Below, in pieces: positions 49,945 to 60,056 of a DNA stretch of 64,000 nucleotides. This DNA comes from Methylomonas albis (GTDB taxonomy: Bacteria; Pseudomonadota; Gammaproteobacteria; Methylococcales; Methylomonadaceae). Position 1 is the stretch's first letter. Every line of letters begins with the position of its first letter. The stretch covers positions 4,526,001-4,590,000 of the forward strand of contig NZ_JACXSS010000001.1 in NCBI RefSeq assembly GCF_014850955.1, given 5' to 3'. The translations under genes were made by a program, and so were the position numbers. The notes beneath the pieces were generated by a model that saw only the letters and a program-made list of their open reading frames with translations, did no database searches and was not told the DNA's origin.

Positions 49945-52746
49945 TTATTCGTCCGCGTCTAATTCATCGGCGGAAAGTTTTTTGCCTGGAAAATAGTTAG
50001 GCGCAACACTGATCAGGATCGTCAAGAGTGTGGCAACATAAGGCACAGACTGCACCGCCAATACCGCCATCCACAGCCTGCCGCTCAAGTTATCGAAATG
50101 CTCAATGGATTGCATCGCCAAGATACCTGCGACTAGTAAGGTCAGCAATAACAACTCCTGCCAAATAATCAACAACCCAGCTACCAACGGCCCTTGCTGT
50201 TCGTATTTTGGCGTACGCATGAATGGTTTGCCGGAGGTGAACAAGCCCTGCAACGTACCGCGCGCCACTGTATGTGTTAGCGACAAACCCGCCAACGCCG
50301 CACCTAAGGCATGCAACATCGAGCAAGCCACCCGCGCCTTATACAGCCACAAACCGCGCAAAATTTTAAATGCGAACAGACCTATGGTCGGTAACAAGAA
50401 CGCGTTTACCGGTAACTCACTATGGATCGGGTCCGACACGATCAATGCGGTCAACACCAAACTGGTTCCGGTAAACAGCAGCGCCAACGCATCGGAAAAC
50501 CAAGGCAACCAACCAGCCACAAAATAATAACGCTGCGCGGATGTGAGCGAGGATTTTTTGTTAGGTAGAAAATGCCGCCAGTGCTTTTTGATAATCTGCA
50601 TCGCGCCATAAACCCAGCGGAAACGTTGCGTCATATAACCAGAAAAGGTATCCGGCATCAGGCCGCGACCGAAGGACTCTTTGCAATACACCGAATCGTA
50701 ACCGGCTTCGTACAAACGCAAACCCAACTCGCTATCTTCGCAGATACACCACTCACCCCAAGGACCGACTTTGTCGAACGCCGATTTGCGCACCATGGTC
50801 ATAGTGCCATGCTGGATAATCGCGTTGAATTCGTTACGTTGCACCATGCCGATATTGAAGAAGCCGGCATATTCCCAATAACAAATATCCTTGAATGCAC
50901 CTTGGTTAACGTCACGATAATCCTGCGGCGACTGCACGAAACCGACATTTTCCTCATCGAAATACGGCACCATGGCTTTCAACCAATCAGGGTTCAGGAT
51001 GTAATCACTATCAATCACCGCGATGATTTCAGCGTCTTCGGCGGTATTGGTTAAGGCATAATTGATCGCACCCGCTTTGTAACCGGGCCAATTATCCAAA
51101 TGGAAGAAACGGAATCTTGCACCTAAGCGATCGCAATCTTCCCGCACCGGTTGCCAAACTGTCGGGTCCTTGGTGTTGTTATCCATCACCAACACTTCGA
51201 AATTCGGATAATCAACCTTAGCCAACGCATTCAAGGTCTTGCGCACCATTTCCGGCGGCTCGTTATGAATCGGTAAGTGGATGGACACTTTCGGATAACG
51301 AAAATCCGCCGAAGGCGTTAACGGCGTAAACGTCCGCCGGCCTTTTCTATGCCAAATGACTTCGGATATTTCCAGACTCTCGGTCAACAAAACCAAGATT
51401 GCCATGGCCTGCATCATCAGCAAAATAGCCCAGAACACCACCGAAAAACTGGTCTGATATTGTGCCGCGGCAATTGACGCGGACCAAAACAATACCGATG
51501 CCGCCAAGTTGGCGATGATGCCGAAGAAAAACTTACCCGGCAGCTTCAGACTCTTACGGGTGAACAAGAACGCCGCCATCAAGATAATACTGAGCACCGC
51601 TGCCCCACTGGCCCAGTTACGCCAAGTCGGATTAGCCAACACATCGCCTTCCATCGGGAATTTCGGCTGGCGGTCAGCGTTGAACAAGCCCCAGTAAGCA
51701 CCGGCGGTACCTTCCAACTTAATCTTCCAAGGCTGATCGAAGGCTTCGACCACGTAATAAATCACGTTTTCCGCAGTCGCCCGATTCAGGAACTCGCGTA
51801 AAAACTTAGCTTGATTCGCCAACGAAGCGCTAGCGGCTTTTTGCGGCGGACCGTCGGACGGCCAACCCACCTCGGTAATCACGATGGTTTTATTGGGGTA
51901 CAGCTGTTGCAACTCGTAATAACGTTTGAAGACATATTCAACCGCGTTATCGCCTTCCGCGCCTTGCGGCAAGTCAACTGGCACACCTTCCCAGTAAGGC
52001 AATATGTGCACGGCGATGTAATCGACTTCCGCCGCTAGCGCCGGATTGGCAACCCAAATATCCCAAGTTTCAGCAGTACTGACCGGTTTCCAGGTGCGTT
52101 TTTTCACTTCACGAATGTACTCGATCAGTTCGTTCGCTTTACCCGCAACCTCGGCTTTAACATCCGCCTCTATTTTCAGCTGCAAATCTTGTTCGCTCAT
52201 CGAACCGGAAAACTCTTGTCTATCTTTCTGCGCAATGGGGCCGCTGATTTTGTTCCGATAACGCAGCAAGGATTCGTTACCGACCAGCGTACGAACGATA
52301 GTTTTAGGATACTGATTAGTAAGATTAATCAGGCTTTCGACTTCGCGCTGATTTTTATCCAACCTCTTTTGCGTGATCTCTAACTTCTTTTGCGGATCGT
52401 CATCGGAGCTGTCGTCATCAACCAAATCCACCCAACAACCCATCGCCAGGTTAATCGCATTCTTGGCCGTTAACTCAGGCACAACCTCCATACCTTCCAA
52501 CGCGGTGTAGGTCCTTATGGAATGTGCTTTACCAGACAACAACTCCAAATCGGATTGAATCTGTTCCCTGGTGGGAAATACGCCGTCCGCGGGATTGAAA
52601 TCGCGACCCTTGGGATTAAAAGTTACCCCCATCATGGTATCGCTCCATGATGGCAGCTTTAACGGGTTATTAACGTAAGACCAGATACCCAGGTTGACGA
52701 CAACCAGTAACACCAAGGTGAAAAATGTGGCAATTTTGGCTTTCAT
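49945..52746 (-). CDS. GH17-GT2 beta-glucan synthase (NdvB-like)
   Basis: A 933-residue membrane enzyme. An N-terminal membrane helix precedes a GH17-like domain (about 40-375; NKTIVITEVGWPSDGP carries the catalytic Glu region). A GT2 domain (about 460-740) follows with KVSIHLPIHNEPPEMV, VLVMDNNTKD, AVIDSDYILNPDWL (DxD), CEDSELGLR and QRFRWVYGA (QxxRW), and C-terminal membrane helices. This fused layout matches P. aeruginosa NdvB-type enzymes that make periplasmic beta-glucans. The gene is alone with its own terminator. Confidence 0.85.
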   Translation of the reverse strand: MKAKIATFFTLVLLVVVNLGIWSYVNNPLKLPSWSDTMMGVTFNPKGRDFNPADGVFPTREQIQSDLELLSGKAHSIRTYTALEGMEVVPELTAKNAINLAMGCWVDLVDDDSSDDDPQKKLEITQKRLDKNQREVESLINLTNQYPKTIVRTLVGNESLLRYRNKISGPIAQKDRQEFSGSMSEQDLQLKIEADVKAEVAGKANELIEYIREVKKRTWKPVSTAETWDIWVANPALAAEVDYIAVHILPYWEGVPVDLPQGAEGDNAVEYVFKRYYELQQLYPNKTIVITEVGWPSDGPPQKAASASLANQAKFLREFLNRATAENVIYYVVEAFDQPWKIKLEGTAGAYWGLFNADRQPKFPMEGDVLANPTWRNWASGAAVLSIILMAAFLFTRKSLKLPGKFFFGIIANLAASVLFWSASIAAAQYQTSFSVVFWAILLMMQAMAILVLLTESLEISEVIWHRKGRRTFTPLTPSADFRYPKVSIHLPIHNEPPEMVRKTLNALAKVDYPNFEVLVMDNNTKDPTVWQPVREDCDRLGARFRFFHLDNWPGYKAGAINYALTNTAEDAEIIAVIDSDYILNPDWLKAMVPYFDEENVGFVQSPQDYRDVNQGAFKDICYWEYAGFFNIGMVQRNEFNAIIQHGTMTMVRKSAFDKVGPWGEWCICEDSELGLRLYEAGYDSVYCKESFGRGLMPDTFSGYMTQRFRWVYGAMQIIKKHWRHFLPNKKSSLTSAQRYYFVAGWLPWFSDALALLFTGTSLVLTALIVSDPIHSELPVNAFLLPTIGLFAFKILRGLWLYKARVACSMLHALGAALAGLSLTHTVARGTLQGLFTSGKPFMRTPKYEQQGPLVAGLLIIWQELLLLTLLVAGILAMQSIEHFDNLSGRLWMAVLAVQSVPYVATLLTILISVAPNYFPGKKLSADELDADE

Positions 52747-53051
52747 TTCGACTGAAAGACTCCGCGTAAGAGGGTTATTTAAATGATATTTTATTGCTAT
52801 TACGGCATTACATAGCCAATCCCTAGGCTAACTAAAATGCGTTTACTTACAGTATCTGATTTCGACAGAGCGCTTGGCGCGTGTCTATGCGGGCCACGCA
52901 TTCCTGTCAGGTAACAGATTTACCAACGAAACACCGCGGCATTTATGACACCCGCCTAAGGGCAAACCCCGGCGACGCTCAGACCAGCAAGGAGCCGGTA
53001 TTGAACGCCGCCACACTTAGCTCAACCTTAAGCAGGTATGCGGGAAAACCT
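52747..53051. other. Intergenic gap of 305 bp
   Basis: No gene recognised. The left part should carry the promoter of the glucan synthase. A motif AGGGCAAACC at about 52958-52967 recalls the GEMM-I (cyclic-di-GMP) riboswitch core, but the rest of the consensus and a downstream gene on that strand are missing. Confidence 0.4.
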
Positions 53052-53249
53052 TTACTTCAATGAAAGCGTTTCGACGCGTCCTTTCATTTCAATAATAAGC
53101 TTGTCTTCTTTAGCCAGCCAACCGATAGCTCGCTGGACGTCGTTCTTACCCAAACCGGTTTCGGTTGTGACTTTATTAACGCTAGCTTCACCATGCGTAT
53201 TCAAAAATTGCCAGACTGCTCCAGCTGCATCGCCAATTGTATCCACCAT
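53052..53249 (-). CDS. Winged-helix protein (DUF2582)
   Basis: A 65-residue protein covering one winged helix: GDAAGAVWQFLNTHGEASVNKVTTETGLGKNDVQRAIGWLAKEDKLII. It agrees with the DUF2582 family of small wHTH proteins. GAGGAGTTGAA precedes the ATG. DNA binding is likely, but target unknown. Confidence 0.85.
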   Translation of the reverse strand: MVDTIGDAAGAVWQFLNTHGEASVNKVTTETGLGKNDVQRAIGWLAKEDKLIIEMKGRVETLSLK

Positions 53250-53347
53250 TTCAACTCCTCATCATTTAAACAACAAAAAAAATCGGGGGTTTTAGTTGTG
53301 TTATCCAGCCATCCGCCACATAAAACACGTTAGGCTAGCAAACACAA

Positions 53348-53605
53348 CTAACGCTCTTCAGGCAGCACAATATTGAGTTCCAGGGTTTCCTGGTTTCCAT
53401 CCTGTTCAAAATTAACGGTAATGGCATCCTGCCCGACATTGACATATTTACGAATCACCGCCAACAATTCTTGTTGCAACTCCGGCAAATAGGACGGTTG
53501 GTTTCTGGATGCGCGCTCATGGGCAACCAGAATTTGCAATCTCTCCTTGGCCAGCGATGCCGTATTGGTTTTCGAGGATCTGAAATAATCTAAGAGACTC
53601 ATCAC
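53348..53605 (-). CDS. minE: Cell-division topological specificity factor MinE
   Basis: An 85-residue MinE. SLLDYFRSSKTNTASLAKERLQILVAHER is the anti-MinCD segment with the membrane-targeting N-terminus; the C-terminal half (ELQQELLAVIRKYV) forms the dimer. Its ATG overlaps the minD stop (53602-53605). Confidence 0.96.
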   Translation of the reverse strand: MMSLLDYFRSSKTNTASLAKERLQILVAHERASRNQPSYLPELQQELLAVIRKYVNVGQDAITVNFEQDGNQETLELNIVLPEER

Positions 53606-54414
53606 TTGCTCCCGAATAGCTTACTTAATAAGCCCTTCTTCTCTTCCTCAATAAAACGATGTGGTTTGGTCTCGCCCAAGTAACGTGCCACGATGTCCGC
53701 ATAGGCCTGACCTGCGTCGCTTTGCTCGTCGAGAATGACCGGTGTACCGGAGTTTGACGCATTCAATACAGATTTGGACTCTGGAATAACGCCCAACAGG
53801 TGTAGCGACAAGATTTCCTGAACATCGTCAACGCTGAGCATCTCGCCCAACTTCACCCGATCCGGCGAATAACGCGACAACAACAAATATTCCTTGATCG
53901 GCTCTTCGCCCTTCTCGGCGCGGCGTGATTTGCTGGACAAGATACCCAACATCCGATCCGAGTCTCTGACCGAAGAGACTTCCGGATTCGTCACCACAAA
54001 CGCATCGTCAGCAAAATACATGGCAAGTGTAGCACCGCGCTCTATTCCTGCCGGCGAGTCACAAACGATGTATTTAAAGTCTTTGGACAACTCTTCCAGA
54101 ATTTTGCCGACACCTTCCGTTGTTAAGGCATCTTTATCACGGGTTTGCGATGCCGGCAATATAAATAGCTGGTCGCAACGCTTGTCTCTGATCAAGGCCT
54201 GATTTAAGGTGGCCTCGTTATTGATGACATTAACCAAATCATAAACCACGCGACGCTCGCAGCCCATGATTAAGTCGAGGTTACGCAGCCCCACATCGAA
54301 ATCGATCACAGCGGTTTTATGTCCACGCTTCGCTAAGCCCATCGCGATAGCGGCGCTGGTTGTGGTTTTGCCCACACCACCTTTTCCCGATGTTACTACG
54401 ATAATTCTGGCCAA
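53602..54414 (-). CDS. minD: Septum-site-determining ATPase MinD
   Basis: A 270-residue deviant-Walker ATPase: KGGVGKTT with the signature Lys near residue 11, DFDVGLRNLD, and a C-terminal amphipathic membrane-targeting helix (EEKKGLLSKLFG). It drives Min oscillation to place the division septum. It lies between minC (21 bp upstream) and minE (4-bp overlap). Confidence 0.97.
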   Translation of the reverse strand: MARIIVVTSGKGGVGKTTTSAAIAMGLAKRGHKTAVIDFDVGLRNLDLIMGCERRVVYDLVNVINNEATLNQALIRDKRCDQLFILPASQTRDKDALTTEGVGKILEELSKDFKYIVCDSPAGIERGATLAMYFADDAFVVTNPEVSSVRDSDRMLGILSSKSRRAEKGEEPIKEYLLLSRYSPDRVKLGEMLSVDDVQEILSLHLLGVIPESKSVLNASNSGTPVILDEQSDAGQAYADIVARYLGETKPHRFIEEEKKGLLSKLFGSK

Positions 54415-54435
54415 AATTGTTCCTCCAAGAAAAGC

Positions 54436-55176
54436 TTAAATATCTTTGATAATCAGAGCCTGGTTATCCAGACTAATCTGTACAGGCTTGTGCGCGGGAT
54501 ACTTGCCCAAATCATCACTGAGCTGGTAAATGCCGGCTATCGAAATCAGTTCGGCCTGTAAATCCGAGCAAAAAATACGGCTATTGATATTACCCAGCAC
54601 ACCGGCCAGCGCTCGTCCGCGCAAGGATCCGTAAATATGTATATTGCCTTCGGCCATGATTTCCGCGCCGGCACTAACGGTTGCAGTGACGATCAAATCG
54701 CCTTTGGCATAAACTCGTTGGCCGGAGCGTATCGGCTGAGTCACTAACTTATTTTCTATCGATTGATTGGCTGGTTTTTGCTCTTCCGCAGCAGGTGTCG
54801 GCAAGGTTTTTGCCTGCGCCTTATTGACCAACGGCGCATTGCTGCCATGTAGAGAATGCTGGGGCAAATTCATTGCCAAGGCGTCACCGTTCTGTTGCTC
54901 GTTGCCACCGCGCACCCCTATCGGCATGAAGCCGTGTTGACGGACGAGAGTGACTATTTCGGCAAAATCAATTGGCTGGTTTTGAGCGTTAAGTTTTTGC
55001 AGATCGATCAGCAATGGCGAGTTTTTAAAAAACTCGGGGGCCTGAACCACCTTTTCATTGAGCTGCTGGTCGATCAGTGAGATGTCGTTACTGGCTAACA
55101 GCAACACCGGCACGGTCAGAGACGTGCTTTTAAATTCCAAAGCTGTTTTTTGCGAAGTAGGTGCGCCGGTTGACAT
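54436..55176 (-). CDS. minC: Septum-site-determining protein MinC
   Basis: A 246-residue FtsZ-antagonist. The N-terminal domain has PVLLLASNDISLIDQQL and IVTLVRQHGFMPIGVRGG. The C-terminal beta-helix has RSGQRVYAKGDLIVTATVSAGAEIMAEGNIHIYGSLRGRALAG, the family signature. First gene of the min operon. Confidence 0.96.
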   Translation of the reverse strand: MSTGAPTSQKTALEFKSTSLTVPVLLLASNDISLIDQQLNEKVVQAPEFFKNSPLLIDLQKLNAQNQPIDFAEIVTLVRQHGFMPIGVRGGNEQQNGDALAMNLPQHSLHGSNAPLVNKAQAKTLPTPAAEEQKPANQSIENKLVTQPIRSGQRVYAKGDLIVTATVSAGAEIMAEGNIHIYGSLRGRALAGVLGNINSRIFCSDLQAELISIAGIYQLSDDLGKYPAHKPVQISLDNQALIIKDI

Positions 55177-55244
55177 CGAGTTTGGAAAATCCGCTGCTGA
55201 ATGTCCGAAATACTATCATTTTCCGTGACAAAAAGCACAGTTCC

Positions 55245-56603
55245 TTACAGTAAAAATAAGGTTGCCAAGCCTAAAAACGCCATGAATCCAACGACATCGG
55301 TAACAGTGGTCAGCAACACGCCGCCTGCCAGAGCCGGGTCCACACCGATCTTATCCAGCAACACCGGAATCGCCACACCCGATAAGGCCGCACAGACCAA
55401 ATTGATCAACATGGCCACACCGAGTAGGAAACCGATATGCGGATTATGGAACCATAACCCTGCCACCACTGCGACCACAACAGACCAGACTAATCCGTTT
55501 AACAAGCCCACCGAAACTTCTTTGAACAATAAACTCACGGCATTACTGGTGGTGACCTGCCGTAACGCCAAGCCCCGAACAACCAGCGTCAAGGTCTGGC
55601 TACCGGCGATACCGCCCATACTGGCAACAATCGGCATCAAGACCGCCAACGCGACGATCTGCTGAATGGTGGCCTCAAACAAATCGATGACCGAAGCAGC
55701 CAAGAACGCAGTAAGCAAATTCACGCCCAACCATAATGCGCGACGCTTGGCACTGGTGAAGACCGGCGCAAACATATCCTGCTCCTCGCTCAAGCCGGCC
55801 ATACTCATTAGCGAGTGATTAGCTTCCTCACGGATCAGTCCCACGACATCATCGATAGTGATGCGCCCCAACACCTTACCGTCATCCGCCAAAACGGGCG
55901 CTGATAACAATTTTCGCCGCTCGAATAAACCCGCCACGTCGCGACTGGGCATACCATATGGGATGCCGGCACTACGGACATCCATAATCGACTCAACCTT
56001 GGTGTGCGGATCGTGGGTCAACAATTGATTAATCGGCAGCAAACCCTGAAACTGCTCTTTGCGGTCCACCACAATCAAGCTATCTGTAGCAGCCGGCATA
56101 TTGCCGCGCAACCGTAAATAACGCGTCACCACGTCCAGCGTCACGTCGGCGCGAATGGTTAATACATCGGCGGACATCAAGCCGCCAGCGGTATGCTCGT
56201 CGTAGCTCAGCGCCTTTTCGATGCGGTTGCGATTATGTACGCCGATAGATTCCATCACTTGCGAGAGCAAGGGCTCGGGCAATACATGCAGCAGATCGAC
56301 CATGCCGTCCGCCCCCATGGATTCCGTAGCAGCTATCAAATCCTTTCTATCGGTAATTTTCAGCAAACTACTGCCTACTTCGACATTCACCTCAACCAAA
56401 ATTTCACCGATTACGCTGGGTGGCACTACCGCCCAAAGCTTGGCTCGCTGTTCCGGTTCCAAAGACTCGAGAATATGCGCCGCTTCCGCAGGGTACAAGG
56501 ATCGCACCAAATTTCTAATCTCGATCAGAGAGTCTTTTGCTAGCGCTTCCGTGGCGCGATCTAAAAGATGCTCGGTATTTTCAAGCTTTGCTGGTGATGT
56601 CAT
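55245..56603 (-). CDS. mgtE: Magnesium transporter MgtE
   Basis: A 452-residue channel. The N domain (helical repeat about 10-130; LEPEQRAKLWAVVP) is followed by paired CBS domains (SADVLTIRADVTLDVV; IMDVRSAGIPYGMPSRD) and five membrane helices (ASMGGIAGSQTLTLVVRGLAL carries the selectivity region). The ATG at 56603 fits family length better than a TTG 30 bp upstream. Its start is 36 bp after rapZ, so it is probably in the rpoN operon. Confidence 0.94.
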   Translation of the reverse strand: MTSPAKLENTEHLLDRATEALAKDSLIEIRNLVRSLYPAEAAHILESLEPEQRAKLWAVVPPSVIGEILVEVNVEVGSSLLKITDRKDLIAATESMGADGMVDLLHVLPEPLLSQVMESIGVHNRNRIEKALSYDEHTAGGLMSADVLTIRADVTLDVVTRYLRLRGNMPAATDSLIVVDRKEQFQGLLPINQLLTHDPHTKVESIMDVRSAGIPYGMPSRDVAGLFERRKLLSAPVLADDGKVLGRITIDDVVGLIREEANHSLMSMAGLSEEQDMFAPVFTSAKRRALWLGVNLLTAFLAASVIDLFEATIQQIVALAVLMPIVASMGGIAGSQTLTLVVRGLALRQVTTSNAVSLLFKEVSVGLLNGLVWSVVVAVVAGLWFHNPHIGFLLGVAMLINLVCAALSGVAIPVLLDKIGVDPALAGGVLLTTVTDVVGFMAFLGLATLFLL

Positions 56604-56638
56604 GGGTAAAAACCAAGAAATTGGGCTGGACAATTGCG

Positions 56639-57496
56639 TTAACGCAATTCCCGATGCCTGACGATAACGTTAGGAGTAATAGTTTGAAATTGCCGACTCA
56701 ATGCTTCAACCAGATAGACCGATCGATGCTGACCGCCGGTACAACCGACCGCGATGGTTAAATAACTGCGATTATCCGACTCGAAGCGCGGCGCCCAGCG
56801 CCCAATAAAATAGCCAATATCCTGCAGAAACTCCTTCACGATAGCTTCGTTCTGCAAAAAATCGATTACCTCGGCGTGCTTGCCGGTCAATCCTCTCAGC
56901 TCCGGCGCCCAATACGGATTAGGCAGGCTGCGGGCATCGAAGACGAAGTCGGCATCCAGCGGGATACCGTATTTAAAACCGAATGACTGGAACAAAATCG
57001 ACAAAGACCCTTTGCCCTTTTCGCCCAGACGGTTTTTCAGCAAATCCCGTAATTGGTGATAATGGGTATAACTGGTATCGATGACGATGTCGGCACGGAG
57101 TGCCACTGAGCGCAGCATTTCCCGTTCGATTTCCAACGCCTCGCGCAAAGGCCTGCTTTCGGTAGTCAGAGGATGACGGCGGCGTGTTTCGCTGTACCGC
57201 TTCAGAATAATATTCTCGTCCGCCTCCATGTAAACCAGCTCGCAATCGATACCCTTATTGCGAATAGAGGCCAGACTATCCGGAAAGTCCGCCAGCTTCT
57301 GATTACGGTTTCTGGCATCGATACCGATGGCGGTTTTGCTGTAGGTTTCCGGGTCTTTCAACATCACATGATCGACAAAATCGTCCAGCAATGCCACGGG
57401 CAAATTATCTATACAGTAATAGCCGCAATCTTCCAGAGTATCTAAAGCGATACTCTTGCCAGACCCCGATAAGCCACTAACGATAACTAGTTTCAT
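56639..57496 (-). CDS. rapZ: RNase adapter protein RapZ
   Basis: A 285-residue P-loop protein: Walker A SGLSGSGKS, then CIDNLPVALL, QSFGFKYGIPLDADFVFDARSLPNPYW and the C-terminal GCTGGQHRSVYL. RapZ links GlcN-6-P sensing to RNase E in E. coli. It starts at ATG 57496 rather than the TTG at 57502. No ptsN lies between hpf and rapZ, unlike E. coli. Confidence 0.95.
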   Translation of the reverse strand: MKLVIVSGLSGSGKSIALDTLEDCGYYCIDNLPVALLDDFVDHVMLKDPETYSKTAIGIDARNRNQKLADFPDSLASIRNKGIDCELVYMEADENIILKRYSETRRRHPLTTESRPLREALEIEREMLRSVALRADIVIDTSYTHYHQLRDLLKNRLGEKGKGSLSILFQSFGFKYGIPLDADFVFDARSLPNPYWAPELRGLTGKHAEVIDFLQNEAIVKEFLQDIGYFIGRWAPRFESDNRSYLTIAVGCTGGQHRSVYLVEALSRQFQTITPNVIVRHRELR

Positions 57497-57550
57497 AGGC
57501 AACGCGATACAGAGCGAAAACCGCGCCCGCCCTGTATCACAAGCTCGCGA

Positions 57551-57841
57551 TTAGCGATGGTTTTGATTTTTTTCTTTATGTTTGACGATTTGTCTGTCGA
57601 GTTTGTCGACCATGCTGTCGATTGCAGCATACATATCTTCTTGTACATCCTCGGCATACAGTTTGGCACCGCTGATTTGCACGGCCGCTTCGGCTTTTTG
57701 CTCCAGCTTCTCAACGGTCAAGATGACATGAACATCAACGACGTTATCGAAATGACGTTTGATTTTATTAATTTTTTCATCAACATAGGATTTTAATGCC
57801 TCTGTTACTTCTACGTGATGACCTGTGATACTGACTTGCAT
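57551..57841 (-). CDS. hpf: Ribosome hibernation promoting factor (short form)
   Basis: A 96-residue HPF/RaiA-type protein with ITGHHVEVTEALKSYVDEKINKIKRHF and the IYASAEDVQEDMYAAIDSMVDKLDRQIVKHKEK-like end (ALYAEDVQ, YAAIDSMVDKLDRQ). Short HPF supports 100S ribosome dimers together with RMF in gammaproteobacteria. AGGAGTATTCC before the ATG; it follows rpoN by 39 bp. Confidence 0.95.
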   Translation of the reverse strand: MQVSITGHHVEVTEALKSYVDEKINKIKRHFDNVVDVHVILTVEKLEQKAEAAVQISGAKLYAEDVQEDMYAAIDSMVDKLDRQIVKHKEKNQNHR

Positions 57842-57880
57842 GGAATACTCCTGTTTTTAAAAATTATTCTTCCAAATTGA

Positions 57881-59317
57881 TTAAATGTGCCTTTTCCGCT
57901 GGCTGGTTGAAGGAATGGACATCGCTTCCCGATATTTGGCAATGGTGCGGCGCGCGACATTTATGCCCTTCTCATTCAATAAGTCCGATATTTTACTATC
58001 GCTTAATGGCTTGGCCGGGTTTTCACTGCCGACCAACTCTTTTATCAGCGCCCGAATCGCGGTCGCCGAACACTCACCCCCGCCATCGGTACTCACATGG
58101 CTGGAGAAAAAATATTTAAACTCGATCACACCGTGCGGGGTGTGCATGTATTTTTGCGTGGTTACCCTGGAGATGGTGGATTCGTGCAGCTCCAGTTCTT
58201 CGGCAATATCGCGCAACACCATCGGCTTCATCGCAATCGCGCCGTGCTCGAAAAAATCGCCTTGTTTTTCAACGATGCTTCTAGCCACCCGCAGCAAAGT
58301 GTCGTTACGACTATGCAGGCTTTTAATAAACCAGCGCGCTTCTTGCAGATGATTCTTCATGCTGACATTGTCCTGACTATTGTCGGCACGCTTGATCATC
58401 CCCGAATAGAAAGGATTCACGCGCAATTTGGGAGCAATCTCGGGATTCAGGTTAACCAGCCAATGCCCGCTAACTTTGGCGACAAACACATCAGGCACCA
58501 CATACTCGACATCCGAATCCTGCAAGCGCGCGCCAGGTTTGGGGTCCAGGGTTCTGATTAGTGCCAATACCCCTTTAAGCACATCCTCGGTCATCCCAAT
58601 CCGTTTCATCAACCGAGCTTGATCGCAACTGGTCAATAAATCCAAATGCCTATGCACAAACTCCAAAGCATCCGACCGATACGGCGTCGTCACCGGCAAC
58701 TGCTGTAGCTGTAAACCCAGACAATCGGCCAAATCCAGAGCGGCCACGCCGACAGGATCAAAGTTTTGCACCATATGCAGCACGGCCAGCACTTCATCCA
58801 TTTCCAAGCCTTCCAGTTGATCCTGTAGCCCTTGAAAAATATCGGCCAGCTCGCTGGTCACATACCCGTCGACGTTAACGGCGTCGATGATAGAGGTCGC
58901 AATGGCATAATCGCGGTCCGAGATCGGAATCAACTCCAACTGCCAGACCAAATGATCACGTAAAGACTCGGACTTGCCGCGAAAGGCTTCGAATTCCGGA
59001 CTATCACCTTCATCGCCACCGCTGGGCAAGGAACTTTCGTAAACGTCGTCCCAACTGACATCGACCGGCAATTCGTCCGGCATATCGGTTTGCGAGCCTT
59101 CGCTGGTCTGCTGATCAGTGTTTTCCAGCTTTTTGTCCCTGAACTCGAGATTAGGTAACTCCTCTTCATCGATTTCCAACATCATGTTGGATTCTAGGGC
59201 TTGCTGGATTTCCTGTTGTAAGTCCAAAGTCGACATCTGCAACAGTTTGATCGCCTGCTGCAGTTGCGGCGTCATGGTCAGACTCTGACCAATACGGAGT
59301 TGTAGAGATTGCTTCAT
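57881..59317 (-). CDS. rpoN: RNA polymerase sigma-54 factor RpoN
   Basis: A 478-residue sigma-54. The Q/L-rich region I (SLQLRIGQSLTMTPQLQQAIKLLQM) contacts enhancer-binding ATPases. The core-binding domain follows an acidic linker, then the helix-turn-helix and the RpoN box ARRTIAKYRE recognise -24/-12 promoters. Located directly downstream of lptB, as in most gammaproteobacteria. Confidence 0.97.
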   Translation of the reverse strand: MKQSLQLRIGQSLTMTPQLQQAIKLLQMSTLDLQQEIQQALESNMMLEIDEEELPNLEFRDKKLENTDQQTSEGSQTDMPDELPVDVSWDDVYESSLPSGGDEGDSPEFEAFRGKSESLRDHLVWQLELIPISDRDYAIATSIIDAVNVDGYVTSELADIFQGLQDQLEGLEMDEVLAVLHMVQNFDPVGVAALDLADCLGLQLQQLPVTTPYRSDALEFVHRHLDLLTSCDQARLMKRIGMTEDVLKGVLALIRTLDPKPGARLQDSDVEYVVPDVFVAKVSGHWLVNLNPEIAPKLRVNPFYSGMIKRADNSQDNVSMKNHLQEARWFIKSLHSRNDTLLRVARSIVEKQGDFFEHGAIAMKPMVLRDIAEELELHESTISRVTTQKYMHTPHGVIEFKYFFSSHVSTDGGGECSATAIRALIKELVGSENPAKPLSDSKISDLLNEKGINVARRTIAKYREAMSIPSTSQRKRHI

Positions 59318-59330
59318 GACTATTCGAATT

Positions 59331-60056
59331 TCATAAACTAAATTTCTCGCCTAGATACACTCTACGCACCTCTTCGTTATCCACCAACTGGCGCGATTGG
59401 CCTTCGGCGATAACCTTCCCATTATTCAAAATATAAGCTCGATCACAAATCTCCAATGTCTCCCTCACTTTGTGCTCGGTAATCAAAATACCAATACCCC
59501 TGTGCTTCAAGTGGGCAATAATTTTTTGCAACTCCAACACCGAAATCGGATCGACCCCGGCAAACGGCTCGTCCAGCAGGATAAACTGCGGCTCACTGGC
59601 CAAAGCACGTGCGATTTCCACCCGACGCCGTTCGCCACCTGACAGACCTAGCGCCACCTGATTACGCAAATGGTTGATATTAAATTCTGCCAGTAACTCA
59701 TCAATCAACAACTCGATTTGACCGTTGGTCAAATCGGTCCGAATCTGTAATACCGCGCGTAAATTGTCAGCCACGCTCAATTTACGAAATACCGAAGCCT
59801 CTTGCGCCAGATAACCGATCCCCAAGCGCGCACGCCGGTGCATAGGATGATGGGTGATGCGCTGGTCGTCGAGAAAAATATCACCGCTATCGGCTTTAAC
59901 CAATCCCACCATCATGTAAAAGCTGGTGGTTTTCCCCGCACCGTTCGGACCCAGTAAACCGACCACTTCTCCGGTGTCGACCCTTAGGCTGACGCCATCG
60001 ACAACATTTCGATCGTTGTAGCGCTTGAACAGCTGTTCCGCAACCAATCGCGCCAT
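59331..60056 (-). CDS. lptB: LPS export ATPase LptB
   Basis: A 241-residue ABC ATPase powering LPS extraction: Walker A GPNGAGKTT, QEASVFRKLSV, LSGGERRRVEIARAL, Walker B FILLDEPFAGVDPISV. Start and lptA stop overlap by 1 bp (TAATG). Confidence 0.97.
   Translation of the reverse strand: MARLVAEQLFKRYNDRNVVDGVSLRVDTGEVVGLLGPNGAGKTTSFYMMVGLVKADSGDIFLDDQRITHHPMHRRARLGIGYLAQEASVFRKLSVADNLRAVLQIRTDLTNGQIELLIDELLAEFNINHLRNQVALGLSGGERRRVEIARALASEPQFILLDEPFAGVDPISVLELQKIIAHLKHRGIGILITEHKVRETLEICDRAYILNNGKVIAEGQSRQLVDNEEVRRVYLGEKFSL

Noticed and set aside
52951-53000. GEMM-I (cyclic-di-GMP) riboswitch
   Set aside because: AGGGCAAACC is present but the following CGCAAAGCC part is missing and no gene follows on the plus strand.
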